Of a stretch of 64,000 bases of DNA, positions 27,597-37,684 are shown piece after piece (position 1 is the stretch's first letter; each line of letters starts with the position of its first letter). The position numbers and the translations under genes were made by a program. The stretch comes from UBA974 sp002292405 (GTDB lineage: Bacteria; Bacteroidota; Bacteroidia; Flavobacteriales_D; Sanyastnellaceae). The stretch is from assembly GCA_943842425.1 (NCBI GenBank), contig CALTBR010000002.1:372001-436000 (forward strand), in the 5' to 3' direction. The notes beneath the pieces were generated by a model that worked only from the letters and a program-made list of their open reading frames with translations, had not been told where the DNA came from and searched no databases.

Positions 27597-28051
27597 TGAC
27601 AGGATTACATTCACAAATAACGAACGGCATCAAGGATGCTATGCGAGCAAAAGACAAAGTTAAACTTGCTACTTTAAGAGATGTTAAGTCAAAGTTTATG
27701 CTTGAACAAAGTAAAACTGGGGCAACTGAGGATCTAAGTGACAGTGAGGCAATTAAGATTTTGAGCAAATTGTATAAGCAGAGGCTTGAAACCGCTGAAG
27801 TATATAAATCTCAATCGAGAGAAAACCTTGCTGAAGATGAGCTTGCACAAGCGAAGGTCCTAAGCGAATATTTACCAAGCGCATTAAACGATTCAGAGAT
27901 TGAATCAAAAGTTATAGAAATTATTTCTGAACTTGACGCTTCTGGAATGGCAGATATGGGCAGAGTAATGGGCATTGCTTCGGTAGCAATGGCTGGTCGT
28001 GCAGACGGTAAAGTCATTTCCGGCTTCGTACGCAGCAATCTACTCAAGTAA
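27596..28051 (+). CDS. GatB/YqeY-domain protein
   Basis: 151 aa, all helical. YqeY family features: IKDAMRAKDKVKLATLRDVK at the start, LYKQRLETAEVYKSQSRENL in the middle, DMGRVMGIASVAMAGRADGK near the end. This domain is shared with the tRNA-binding tail of GatB; the free-standing protein has been linked to tRNA amidotransferase or aminoacyl-tRNA handling, with no defined reaction. It is coupled to ftsZ by a one-base stop/start overlap and overlaps the convergent gene by 12 bp. Confidence 0.92.
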   Translation: MTGLHSQITNGIKDAMRAKDKVKLATLRDVKSKFMLEQSKTGATEDLSDSEAIKILSKLYKQRLETAEVYKSQSRENLAEDELAQAKVLSEYLPSALNDSEIESKVIEIISELDASGMADMGRVMGIASVAMAGRADGKVISGFVRSNLLK

Positions 28052-29038
28052 TATCCTGAGCTCTATACCCGCTAACGTGGAAGATAGATATCCTCTTGAA
28101 ACTATTCTATAATCATTTTCAAATAGAACGACTTGTTCTACCCAAATTGATTTTCCTACGCCTTGCGACCAATAAAGTCCTATATACCATCCCGGTTTAT
28201 CTCTCTCAGGTTCCTTGTAGAGTCCTATTTCCGCAATCATAGGTAGCGAAGCCCATCTAACTCTTCCAAGGTACGCTTCAAAATTATCAGTATTTACATA
28301 AGAGTCTGATGGCTTTATATCTATTCCCAATCCTGCTGTTGCAGATACGAAATACCCTAAACCCAGAGGTACTCTTGTTTCCGCAAAAAACGGGATTCTA
28401 TACCCCACAGTTTTAAGTTGTGGTATTGTATCAAAATCATTGATGGCTAAAGTGTCATTTGAGTAATGAAATTCAATTGAGTAATTCCTACTTATCCATT
28501 GAATACCTGTACCAAAACTCCAATTTTTTTTTAATCTATACTGAAGTCTCATTCCGAACTCTTGACCTATTTTAGGAGACCACACAGAGGTCAGACCCAA
28601 ATCTTCAAATACTTCATCCTCTACTCCCACCATAGAAAATGGTGTATTCATTCTCGCTAAAACTGAGAGTTCCCAAACAGATTTTTTCGGGAAGGTTTGT
28701 GCGTTCATTTTTGTAGAAAGAGCACCAAGTATTGCTAAAAGCAGAAAGACTCCTGTTATAACAAGCAATAACCAACGAAAATATGTATTCGAAATAAAAG
28801 GTGATCTAACATCAGCGTATAAAAGGTGATTTTGTTTTAGCGCTTCTTGAAAATGAGTCCTTGGCACGCCAAATAAATATTTAGCACCATACTCGAGTTT
28901 ATCATCCTCATGAAACTCAAAAGGGATGGACTGATTTTCCAGTGAATCTTTGAAAATAACACTGTGATTCTCTTCACGGAAAGAAAATACATAGTATCTA
29001 TTATCTGCAGGGTGAATAAAATAATTAGTTAACCTCAT
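28040..29038 (-). CDS. Unrecognised protein: cytoplasmic domain, one membrane helix, barrel-like C-terminus
   Basis: 332 aa. Residues 1-85 are polar with no signal peptide. A strong hydrophobic helix follows at about 89-108 (WLLLVITGVFLLLAILGALS), directly followed by KMNAQTF, which resembles a signal-peptidase site of flavobacterial exported proteins. Residues 120-332 have the alternating strands of an outer-membrane barrel (FGMRLQYRLKKNWSFGTGIQ, YFVSATAGLGIDI, GWYIGLYWSQGVGKS). Either two genes are fused, or the helix acts as an internal export signal and the N-terminal part is cut off. No family is recognised. Confidence 0.6.
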   Translation of the reverse strand: MRLTNYFIHPADNRYYVFSFREENHSVIFKDSLENQSIPFEFHEDDKLEYGAKYLFGVPRTHFQEALKQNHLLYADVRSPFISNTYFRWLLLVITGVFLLLAILGALSTKMNAQTFPKKSVWELSVLARMNTPFSMVGVEDEVFEDLGLTSVWSPKIGQEFGMRLQYRLKKNWSFGTGIQWISRNYSIEFHYSNDTLAINDFDTIPQLKTVGYRIPFFAETRVPLGLGYFVSATAGLGIDIKPSDSYVNTDNFEAYLGRVRWASLPMIAEIGLYKEPERDKPGWYIGLYWSQGVGKSIWVEQVVLFENDYRIVSRGYLSSTLAGIELRILLE

Positions 29039-29069
29039 ATAATTGCTAAGTTAACCCCACATTTGTAGT

Positions 29070-29855
29070 ATGCATACAATTCTTATCACAGGTGCTGGAA
29101 CTGGAATCGGAGCAGCTACCGCACGCAAACTCTCAGGCTTACACAACTCTCGACTGATACTCGTGGGCAGGCGCATCTCCCCTTTAGAAAAACTCCTTAA
29201 AACTCTAGATAATAAGGAAAGACATAGAATTTATTCTATCAATATTTCAGACCCTAACTCAGTAAAACAATTGCTTTCAGACCCCTCTACTGGATTAAAG
29301 GAGCACCCTTTAGTTAATGTATTCGCAAATGCAGGAATAGGAGGACCAAATGATTTCTCTCACAATGAAAACGATAGATGGAGTGAAATTATCAATACAA
29401 ACCTATCCGGAACTTACTATACATGTATGGCAAGCATACCTTGGTTGCAAAAAGCAACTTCTGCAGGTATATCAAATAAGAACATCGTTATTACATCGAG
29501 CTGTCTTGCAAGATTTGGTGTGCCACATCAATCGGCATACGTTGCATCTAAAACCGGACTTCTCGGACTTGTTAGAAGTCTAGCTACAGAATACGCTCGA
29601 GACGGAATTCTAATCAATGCTATTAATCCAGGTTGGGTAGATACTGATATGGCAAGATCGAGCATTCAAGCTATGGCAGATGGTGCTGGAGTAGAATATA
29701 ACGTCATGCTTCAAAACCAAAAAGATCTTGTCCCTACAGGCAAGTTCAGCTCCCCTGAAGAGATCGCAGAACTCGTAGCATTCCTCTTCTCCGGAGCACA
29801 ACGTTCCATTACAGGACAGGCTATCGACATTAATGGTGGATCGTGGATGGGATAA
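29070..29855 (+). CDS. SDR-family oxidoreductase
   Basis: 261 aa Rossmann-fold dehydrogenase/reductase. Cofactor motif TGAGTGIGAATAR at about 6-18, NAG in VFANAGIGGP, catalytic serine in ITSSCLARFG, YVASK with the catalytic Tyr and Lys, NPGWVDTDMA after it, and the classical end ITGQAIDINGGSWMG. The FabG-like C-terminus suggests a ketoacyl or sugar alcohol substrate, but the substrate is undetermined. Monocistronic, ended by the strong terminator at 29885. Confidence 0.9.
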   Translation: MHTILITGAGTGIGAATARKLSGLHNSRLILVGRRISPLEKLLKTLDNKERHRIYSINISDPNSVKQLLSDPSTGLKEHPLVNVFANAGIGGPNDFSHNENDRWSEIINTNLSGTYYTCMASIPWLQKATSAGISNKNIVITSSCLARFGVPHQSAYVASKTGLLGLVRSLATEYARDGILINAINPGWVDTDMARSSIQAMADGAGVEYNVMLQNQKDLVPTGKFSSPEEIAELVAFLFSGAQRSITGQAIDINGGSWMG

Positions 29856-29884
29856 TTCTATGTATTAAAAATTAACGCAAAAAA

Positions 29885-29908
29885 AAAGCCCCGCTTTCGC
29901 GGGGCTTT
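29885..29908. terminator. Intrinsic terminator, bidirectional
   Basis: Perfect 10-bp stem AAAGCCCCGC / GCGGGGCTTT with a TTTC loop. It is flanked by an A-run on the left and a T-rich tract on the right, so it can stop transcription of the SDR gene on the plus strand and of the modular surface-protein gene on the minus strand. It is the clearest intrinsic terminator in the window. Confidence 0.92.
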
Positions 29909-31342
29909 CTTTATATATAGTTTTTCTATTCTTAGCAAATAGTACCGAACGCTCCTAAGAAGATAAGAAGGTCACCAGTAGTAATCGATCCATCACCGTT
30001 CAAGTCCGCAGGACAAGGGTTAGCAATATCGAATGTACAAGAACCATCATCATTTATAGCAGCACCGTCATAGTTACTAGCATCTGGGTAAGTACAACCA
30101 TCACAACCAGAGAATACACACTGTTCAACATCAGAGATGTTTGCAGCAGCATCGTAGTTACACGCGCAAGAGATATCACAACCAACAACACATTGATCAG
30201 CAGATCCTACGTTGAAAGTAACTTCCTCTGGAGCACCTCCACTTACTAAACCTCCAAACGCACCTACGATATTCCAAGTGATCTCTGAATCCCATGTTCC
30301 ACCACCAACAGATATCGTGTAACATCCATCAGCTAGACAGTAAGAATCAGTTGCAGAACTACCATTTTCGATAGTACCTGACCCGATAACTACTCCGTCA
30401 ACAGTAGATAGAGTGTAAATAGCTCCATTCCATCCGTCACCGAATGCATCAAACATCTCTACATCTAAACAGTTGCTGTAACAGCAAGAACCATCATCAA
30501 TACTTGCAGAAGCATCGTAGCTACATGAAGCAGCATCCATACATCCAGCACAAGTTTCGTACTCACAAGATCCGTCCTCATCAGTTGCAAGAACGTCGTA
30601 GTTACAAGCACCTGCATCAGTACATCCACAAACAGCACCTCCTACAGAGATAGTCTGAGAATCTGGAGCACCACCAGCAACAAGAACAGTACCGTCTTCC
30701 GTATCCATAGACCAAGACACTTCAGAAGCCCAATCACCACTAGATACAGAGATGTTGTAACACCCAGGCTCTAGACAAAGCATATCGAATCCATTTTCAG
30801 GTCCAGCGAAGTTATCGTTGTCTACAGAGTACTGAGCATCATCAAGATTACCTTCAAATAGTAGGTTACCAGCAAGATCAGAGATTGTGTAACCTGCGTC
30901 ATTCCATCCATCACCGAAAGCATCAACCATATTCAATTGAACAGGTGTACCTGTTTCAGTAGTACAAACACATGACCAGAAGTCACAAGTATCAGTACTC
31001 ACGTTGGCTGATGGATCGAAGTTACAAGCAGCAGAGTTCATACATCCCTCAACTACTGCAGCACAATCAAATACCAAGTCGAATGCACCAGCACTTCCTT
31101 CAGAACCTACGAGAACGTAGTAAAGTGTACCTACAGTAGAAACAAACTCGAAATTAACATCGTTATCATCAAATAAAGTACATGTACCAGTTCCATCGCT
31201 GCTAACAGCAGAAGCGAAACAAGTAAAGTCTCCAGGCTGGTAAACAGGCTCCATAGAGTATGCAGAAACAGATAAAGTTGCTGTTTCAGCTGGATCACCA
31301 TCTTCAGCAGTAAAGAAGCCAACAACTTCACCAAGACCATTT

Positions 31343-31379
31343 GTAAATGTAGCGTTTCCGCCATTCCATCCGTCTCCGA
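31343..31379. repeat. Nucleotide-level repeat within the modular gene, intact copy
   Basis: GTAAATGTAGCG (31343-31354), 6 bases, then CCATTCCATCCGTCTCCGA (31361-31379). The same two blocks recur at 34297-34308 and 34314-34332 with only 5 bases between them. The two copies encode the same FGDGWNG-containing module, and the one-base difference coincides with a frame break in the second copy. Confidence 0.8.
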
Positions 31380-34296
31380 AAGAATCAGCCATAGTTAAAG
31401 TGTAATCACCTTCAGGTAGACAAACGCTACCTGTCAAAGGAGCTCCTCCAGAAGCAACTTCTGCACCAGCTGCATCAGCAAGAGACCAAGAGATCTCTGA
31501 ATCCCATGATCCACCACCAACACTGTAGTTTACAGTAACTAAACCTTCTCCACATGCGTCAGCAGGAGGAACATCAACTCCACCACCTCCACAAGCAACA
31601 TCTGCTGTGTAAATGTTAATCTTAGAATCGATATCAGATCCACAAGTGCTTAAGTTATGAAGTTGCCCATCACCCACGAATGAGTACCAAACACCTGCTC
31701 CAGGAGCAGTTTCACATCCAGCAACTCCAATTGGAGAACCTAGTATAGTTGCACCACCTGTTGAACCAACAGTTACTGAGTTACAAGCTAAAGCTACAGC
31801 ATCATCGCAAATATCGTTCGCTGGAACAACACCTGTAAAGTCACAAGTACCATCGTCAGTTGTAGCAGAAGCATCATAGTTAGTCGCAGTAGCATCTGTA
31901 CATCCGAAGCTTACACCATTGGTTGTGAACTCAAAGTCACCACAAGTATTTAAATCTGTAGTAAAGATCACAGCGTAGTAATCTGTATTAGGTTCTAAGT
32001 CTATAAATGACTCAACAGAACCAGCACATGTTCCAGTAAATGTGCAACCAGCAACAGGAACTAAAGATTCACAATCACCTGAACCCATAAATCCTAATCC
32101 AAGTATATCATTTGTGAGGTTTGTAGCATTGAAATCAAAAGTATCGAAGTCCTCTGAGTTAAAAGTAAACCACACACCATATGCAGTTGAAAATCCAGCC
32201 CATGGAACATCTACAGCCTCTTGAGAAGAACAACAAGTTGATCCAGTGTATGTCTCTCCAGTAACTAGAGCAGTAGCATCATTACAATCATCGTTAGATG
32301 GTACATCTATCACATTCAGCACAAGTAACAGTCACAACAAAGTCGTTTCCGCCTGTAAACGTAGAGTACTCAGAAACATAGATGAAGTAATCTACACCTG
32401 TGTTAACATTGAATGTAGCACTAGACAGAAAACCAATACCACATCCATCATCGTTAGAAGACATTGCATTTAACGAACCATCAACATCTTGTGTGTAAAC
32501 GTGAAGTTTAGTATCCGTTGAGTAATCTGTATCTGCTTCGTTAGAAGGAGTATCGCAAGTACTTACAGTAACTTGTTGATCAGCAGCTGCATTGAAAACG
32601 TACCATACACCTGTAGTAGATACTGCATTACCCGCAAACTCAGAATCAATTAATCCTTGATCATCAGTTGAGTACAATAGTGTTCCATTAACAAACGCTT
32701 CACATGCCAATGCCTCAGCATTTGCAAGTTGATCGTTTGCAGGTGGCTCCAGACATGAACCATCATCAATCAGTAGCACTGATGTTGTAATTCAGAGCAG
32801 AAGAGCTAGTACATCCAGAGAATCCACACGCACCAGTTAAAGTAAAGTCAAGTGGATAAGTAGAATCGCCTCCAGTAGAACCGTAGTTAGTACCGAACTG
32901 ATCCGACATAGAAACACTTACTTCAGCAGGAGCAGAACCAGCACTTACTTGAACATTATAGCAACCAGGTGCTAAACAAACGAGATCAGAACCTTGAGAA
33001 AGACCATCTCCTGTAAATGCAGAGTCAAGAGAACCTTGTAGCATTAAATCACCGGAAACTTGATCGTAAACATAGTACTCCGCTCCGTTCCAACCATCTC
33101 CGAATGAATCAGACATGTTTAGAGTAAGAACGAAAGTCCCTGGGTCACAGTAAACACAAAGTCCACTATCAATCGTAGAGTTAGGATCGAAGTTAGCAGC
33201 AGATGAGTCCATACATCCTACACAACCGTAGTCACATGAACCATCATCAAATGCAGCATTTTCATCATAGTTACAAGCTCCAGCATCAACACAACCGAAT
33301 GTACATGCTCCTTCGTTTAAATCAAGGTAATCAGCTCCTACAGAACCACCGTCTGTAGCATCTGCTGTACTAAGATCACCAGAGAAAACATTTACTCCAT
33401 CATATCCATCGAAAGAATATGTTGCAGAATTCCAACCATCTCCAAATGCATCCGTCATAAAAAAGACATAACATCCAGCTTCAAGACATAGCGACTCAGA
33501 AGAAGGGGCTCCTCCAGAAGAAACCTCAACGCCACCTAAAGATAAAGTCCAGCCTATTTCACTATCCCATGATCCACCACCTACAGTAAGTGTACCAGCA
33601 AATGCACCTTCACAGTATGCACAGCAATCAACACAAGGAATCGTATAGCTCGCATCGTAGTTTGTCGCAGTAGCATCCATACATCCGATACATGAGTAAT
33701 CACATGAAGCATCATCTAAAGTAGCATCTGCATCGTAGTTACATGCTCCCATGTCAGTACAACCAGCACATGAAACGTAATCACAAGATCCATCATTTAC
33801 GTTAGCAGCCGGGTTGTAGTTACAAGAATTCTCATCATTACATCCAGCAACAATACATGCAGGATCAGAAGAGAAGAACACCTCAGTAGAAGCACCAGAC
33901 CCTGTAGCAACTAAAGCACCGTTAACAACTACATCCCAAGAAGTCTCACTAGCATATTGATCTAGTGTTAAAGTTCCTGAATAACATCCAGGAGCTAAAC
34001 AGAAATCCAAAGGCAAAGAAGAACCATTTTCAAATAAATAGAATGCGCCAAAAATGGTAAGTCCACCTTCTGCACCAGCCCAAGTCATTCCATCTCCGAA
34101 TGAATCGTATAGAGTGATTGTAACTAAATCATCGAAACAACATGTACCATCATCTACAGTTGCCGCAGCGTTGTAGTTAGATGCAGTAGCATCTGTACAT
34201 CCAGGAACGTCAGCAGATACAGTGAATGTATTGAACCAACAGTATCACAGATGCATCCTTCATCTAGATAAAGAAACCGATTACATACCTCCACTA

Positions 34297-34332
34297 GTAA
34301 ATGTAGCGTAGCTCCATTCCATCCGTCTCCGA
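34297..34332. repeat. Nucleotide-level repeat within the modular gene, frameshifted copy
   Basis: Second copy of the blocks at 31343-31379, with 5 rather than 6 bases between the two identical blocks. This is direct sequence evidence for a 1-bp deletion relative to the intact module, close to the position where the deduced reading frame changes. Confidence 0.75.
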
Positions 34333-34837
34333 GATGCATCCGAACCAATGAATGTGTAATCACCAGCGGGTAAGCACCATTGACCACTAACAGGGGCTCC
34401 TCCAGTCAAATACCGATGTTCCGGCATCGTCATTAAGAGTCCAAGAAATTTCAGAGGCCTAAGAACCTCCAGTTATAGCATAATCTACAGCTATTTCGCC
34501 TTCCGCGCATTGCGACCAGGCTCCAGTTGAAAAAAGAAGAGCAAACGCTGCAAAAGCGGTCGTTAACTTCGTGTAATTGTTAAACATATGAACAGGTTTA
34601 AAGATTAAATCAAAAAAAATATTTACAAATTATTAACTCATAATAGCTAAACTGACAAAAAAAGTAGTTACAGTCAACTCTTCAGAGCGCATCCGTGACT
34701 TTAAATTTACATAAAAAGACATTTCAACGCGTTAAAATTAGGTGATTCACACTAAGAAACCAAAAAAATGCAAAAAAATTCGTTTGTAAAATATTGAGAT
34801 ACGTAGAATTAAAACTGCAATTGGACGATTAAATGTG

Positions 34838-35341
34838 TCATAATAAGCGTGAATACCAACTATGTGAAAAAGGTTGAATTATCGATTCTCTGGCTTCTCT
34901 GACAAATAAAACTGTAGTATTTAAAGTTTGAACGCTCTCTGTTAAGCTTCCGTCATTTATGAGTGAGATAAAATGATCTAACGTATTGACTAACCAATCT
35001 GAAGTGAAATCATTATTTTCAGTACTTCTATATAAAACTTGATGACGATTAAACCAATCTATTCCTGATTCAACTCCTTCGGATTTAATAAAGTTTGTCA
35101 AGGAATCAACTGAACACCCTGAAGCGCTAGAGCTTCTTTCATCTACAGCAATAAATAGAACTCGATTTGCGATTAAAATAAGGTCTGTATCAAGTTGAGA
35201 TCCATGGGATGACCATGTTGATAGAAACTCCTCCAATCTCGACATAAAGCTTTTAGATGATGTTTCATCAAGAGTGATATCTGATGTGAAAACCAATAGT
35301 TTTGACGATTCAGGCATATTGGGGAAAACAGAGAAGTTCAT
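34838..35341 (-). CDS. Bacteroidota-specific conserved protein (often mislabelled ABC transporter ATPase)
   Basis: 167 aa, cytoplasmic, no Walker motifs. It has features I recall from a family widespread in Flavobacteriia: FLSTWSSHGSQLDTDLILIA, then ASGCSVDSLTNFIKS, and the C-terminal HSWYSRLL. Database entries of this family are sometimes called ABC transporter ATPase without any ATPase motif. The Cys in GCS(V/I)D and the SH-G pair are the most conserved points. No function is known to me. It is divergent from the T9SS gene at 35441. Confidence 0.7.
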   Translation of the reverse strand: MNFSVFPNMPESSKLLVFTSDITLDETSSKSFMSRLEEFLSTWSSHGSQLDTDLILIANRVLFIAVDERSSSASGCSVDSLTNFIKSEGVESGIDWFNRHQVLYRSTENNDFTSDWLVNTLDHFISLINDGSLTESVQTLNTTVLFVREARESIIQPFSHSWYSRLL

Positions 35342-35440
35342 ATGACAAAATTAAGATATACTATAAGGTATAAAGAATCCGTTGCTAATAATAATTTCAA
35401 TGAAGCTTATAGTGGGCTTTAGGTGTTGTAATTTTATGGC

Positions 35441-37615
35441 ATGAAGAAAATTCTACTTTTTATTCTAGTTGCATATGCATTTTCTTCAAATACTGAGATG
35501 TATGCTCAGCCTAATTTAACGCATGTGAATAACGTGAATGCTGCGGGAAATGCTACATTGTACTGGGATGTGTTTTCTTCTGTTGGAGGTGAAGAGTTTA
35601 TTCGGAATGAAATTCAGGTTTATGATATTCCTGGCGTGCTTCTTAGTCCGTCTCCACATTTAGTGGGTCCAAATACAGAAACGGGTGTGTTGCCTACTGG
35701 ATGGGTAATGCCATCTTTTTTATACAACGCAAATGCTGAAGCTCATTGCTATACTGCAGTCCAGGTTACGTCGATGGATGGGGGGACTACTGATGATATT
35801 TCCCCAGCCTCACCTACATTATGTAGCATTCATGTGGAAGCAAGTATTGGGACGGGAGCCGATGAAGTTGATCTTGTTTGGAATAGTCCTTATGCGATTT
35901 CTGGTGAGAGTGCTGGAGGAGAATTTTTTTTAGAAAGACTGAATGAATTTACGGGTATTTGGGATACTATAGCTATAATTCCAGACTCACAAAACGGTGG
36001 ATCATTTACAGACAACCCCGGACCCTGCGTGTCAGTAAACATATATAGGGTAAGACAAACCGCATCGAATGGTATCGATGTACATGAGAGCAACTCAACG
36101 GATTTAGTTGTGGGTAGTGTGAATGGGGAGTTGCCAGTCACAACCCATATCGACGTCGACCCCGCTACTGGCTTAGCTGAGGTCTTCTTTGATTACACAG
36201 TTACACCAGAAACTCTTGGGTATATTATTTACAAATGCTCTGGTGCTGGGTCAGCTGAGGTATTACAAATCGACAACCCTAACGCCACTTCGGCCTTAAT
36301 TCCTACTTCACTTGCTTCATCGCAACCTGAGAGTTACAGGGTTTCTGCTTTTGAATGTATTAATGATGATGGGACTCCTAATCCCAATGCGGCAGGAGCT
36401 TGTACAGCTTCAATATTTACTATTGCAACTCAGCTGCCTTGTTCTTATAGCGCTCAAATAAGCTGGAGTACTCCATTTGGGATTGAGGGGGGAGTGGACC
36501 ACTATTCCATTCAGGTCAGTATTTATGATGAAGCATTGTCTAATTACGGACCGTGGATAACTCTTGACGATGTCGGAGCTAGTGTCAACGATTACCTCCA
36601 CGTAGGCGATAACACTGAAAGTACAAATAAGTATAGAGTCTTAGCTGAATCAACATCTGGAAATATAGCTCGTTCAAGTGAATTTTTACTTAGCTTTTTA
36701 TATCCCGAATCGGCTAACGCCCCTGTCTTAAAAAGAGCATCAGTTTTATCTGACGGTAGTGTGGAGATTTATATTGAAACCGACCCTACAGCTGTTGAGG
36801 CAAGTTTATATCAACTTGAAAAATTAGTTGAAGAGGACGGTGTCTGGCTACCTATTTTTGAACCCGTTCCAAGTTCACTTGGGTTTCCAGTCACTTTCGT
36901 AGACTCAAATGTTAATACAGATTCTAAGAGTTACACTTATAGGTGCTCTGCATACAATGTTTGTGAAGCTGCAACTTCCACCTCTAATATCGCAACAACT
37001 ATACTGCTGAAAGGTTGGCAGAGTATCAGTGAAGATGATTTTGAGAATAGTTTAATTTGGTCTGAGTACTTTGAGTTTCCAGAGGGTGTTAACTCTTACG
37101 AATTGTTAAGATCTCCATCACGACTATCCGCAAACAGTCCGCTTACAACTTTTTCACACGAAGAATTTCACGCTGAAGACTACGTGGGAGATCTCACCCA
37201 TCTACCTGGCGATTTTTGCTACACCATTATCGCAATCGATAATGATATGACAAACGGACTGAACGGAGCGAGCTCAAATAGGGTTTGTTTAACTGAAGAT
37301 CCACTGTTGTGGATACCCAATGCATTTACTCCGAACGGAGACCTTATTAATGATTGGTTTCCTTGGAATCCTGGTGAATCAACGCTGGGATTTATTTCTG
37401 CAGCTTCTGCTGTAAATGAGAGCTTTTACAAACTTACTGTTATGTCAAGATGGGGAGAAGTTATTTTTGAGTCAGAAAATCCTGATGAATGTTGGGATGG
37501 TATCAATGACAATGAAATGGTCCCAGATGGTGTGTATACAGTTATTGCTGAAGTTTTAGACGGATCAGGCAAATGGCACATGATCTCTAAAAATGTGCAA
37601 GTTATTAGGCCTTAA
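35441..37615 (+). CDS. Secreted protein with type B T9SS (CHU_C-like) C-terminal domain
   Basis: 724 aa with signal peptide MKKILLFILVAYAFSSNT ending near YAQ. The body is made of fibronectin-III-like beta-sandwich segments (repeats of the type VDLVWNSPYAI, AQISWSTPFGIEGGVDHYSI, FENSLIWSEYFEFPEGVNSY). The C-terminal 95 residues form the gliding-motility-associated type B sorting domain: LWIPNAFTPNGDLINDWF, MSRWGEVIFES, DGINDNEMVPDGVYT. It should be exported by the T9SS; type B cargo in flavobacteria often needs SprF-like partners, none of which is nearby. Confidence 0.88.
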   Translation: MKKILLFILVAYAFSSNTEMYAQPNLTHVNNVNAAGNATLYWDVFSSVGGEEFIRNEIQVYDIPGVLLSPSPHLVGPNTETGVLPTGWVMPSFLYNANAEAHCYTAVQVTSMDGGTTDDISPASPTLCSIHVEASIGTGADEVDLVWNSPYAISGESAGGEFFLERLNEFTGIWDTIAIIPDSQNGGSFTDNPGPCVSVNIYRVRQTASNGIDVHESNSTDLVVGSVNGELPVTTHIDVDPATGLAEVFFDYTVTPETLGYIIYKCSGAGSAEVLQIDNPNATSALIPTSLASSQPESYRVSAFECINDDGTPNPNAAGACTASIFTIATQLPCSYSAQISWSTPFGIEGGVDHYSIQVSIYDEALSNYGPWITLDDVGASVNDYLHVGDNTESTNKYRVLAESTSGNIARSSEFLLSFLYPESANAPVLKRASVLSDGSVEIYIETDPTAVEASLYQLEKLVEEDGVWLPIFEPVPSSLGFPVTFVDSNVNTDSKSYTYRCSAYNVCEAATSTSNIATTILLKGWQSISEDDFENSLIWSEYFEFPEGVNSYELLRSPSRLSANSPLTTFSHEEFHAEDYVGDLTHLPGDFCYTIIAIDNDMTNGLNGASSNRVCLTEDPLLWIPNAFTPNGDLINDWFPWNPGESTLGFISAASAVNESFYKLTVMSRWGEVIFESENPDECWDGINDNEMVPDGVYTVIAEVLDGSGKWHMISKNVQVIRP

Positions 37616-37620
37616 ATAAG

Positions 37621-37628
37621 TACCTTTG
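37621..37628 (+). promoter_or_regulatory. Candidate -7 element (TACCTTTG) before guaB
   Basis: An exact TAnnTTTG match 5 bp after the upstream stop codon and 56 bp before the guaB ATG. No good -33 TTG was seen, so this is a partial promoter prediction. It would give guaB a leader of about 50 nt. Confidence 0.33.
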
Positions 37629-37684
37629 CTCGAATCGTTATCCGAAGTGTTGGACAGCGAATAAAACGGTTCAATTATCTAAGC

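Larger units (their letters stand above)
29932..34587 (-). pseudogene. Large modular secreted protein, interrupted by a nonsense codon and several frameshifts
   Basis: Start at 34587 with signal peptide MFNNYTKLTTAFAAFALLFS and a probable cut after TGAWSQ. The product would be about 1,550 aa of alternating modules: a lectin-like unit (FGDGWNG, then LPEGDYTL or LAPGCYNI, then GGSWDSEISW) and short cysteine units (GCMDAAACNYD type followed by DDGSC). The end, PADLNGDGSITTGDLLIFLG, resembles a dockerin-like calcium loop. The frame is broken by TAG at 34459-34461 where TGG (Trp of the GGSWASEISW motif) is expected, by about four indels in 34230-34420, and by single shifts near 32775 and 32315. 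Intact stretches are 32766-34088, 32294-32779 and 29932-32322. A real pseudogene and assembly errors in repeats are both possible. Confidence 0.75.

Noticed and set aside
30444..30653. Plus-strand His/Gln-rich small frame inside the modular protein gene
   Set aside because: It is the antisense image of repeated codons for the cysteine modules.
29932..34200. Regularly recurring DNA words that first look like a CRISPR or satellite array
   Set aside because: Repeat lengths and spacers vary and translate to GC-D-ACNY-DDGSC protein modules; there are no cas genes and no constant repeat.
34154..34387. 77-aa minus-strand frame as a separate small gene
   Set aside because: Its sequence contains parts of the module (GDGWNGATL) of the broken large protein, so it is a frameshifted piece of that gene.
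34626..34658. Possible promoter for the modular surface protein gene (minus strand)
   Set aside because: A TTTG pair with roughly the right spacing exists, but the -7 box departs from TAnnTTTG and the region is so AT-rich that chance matches are expected.
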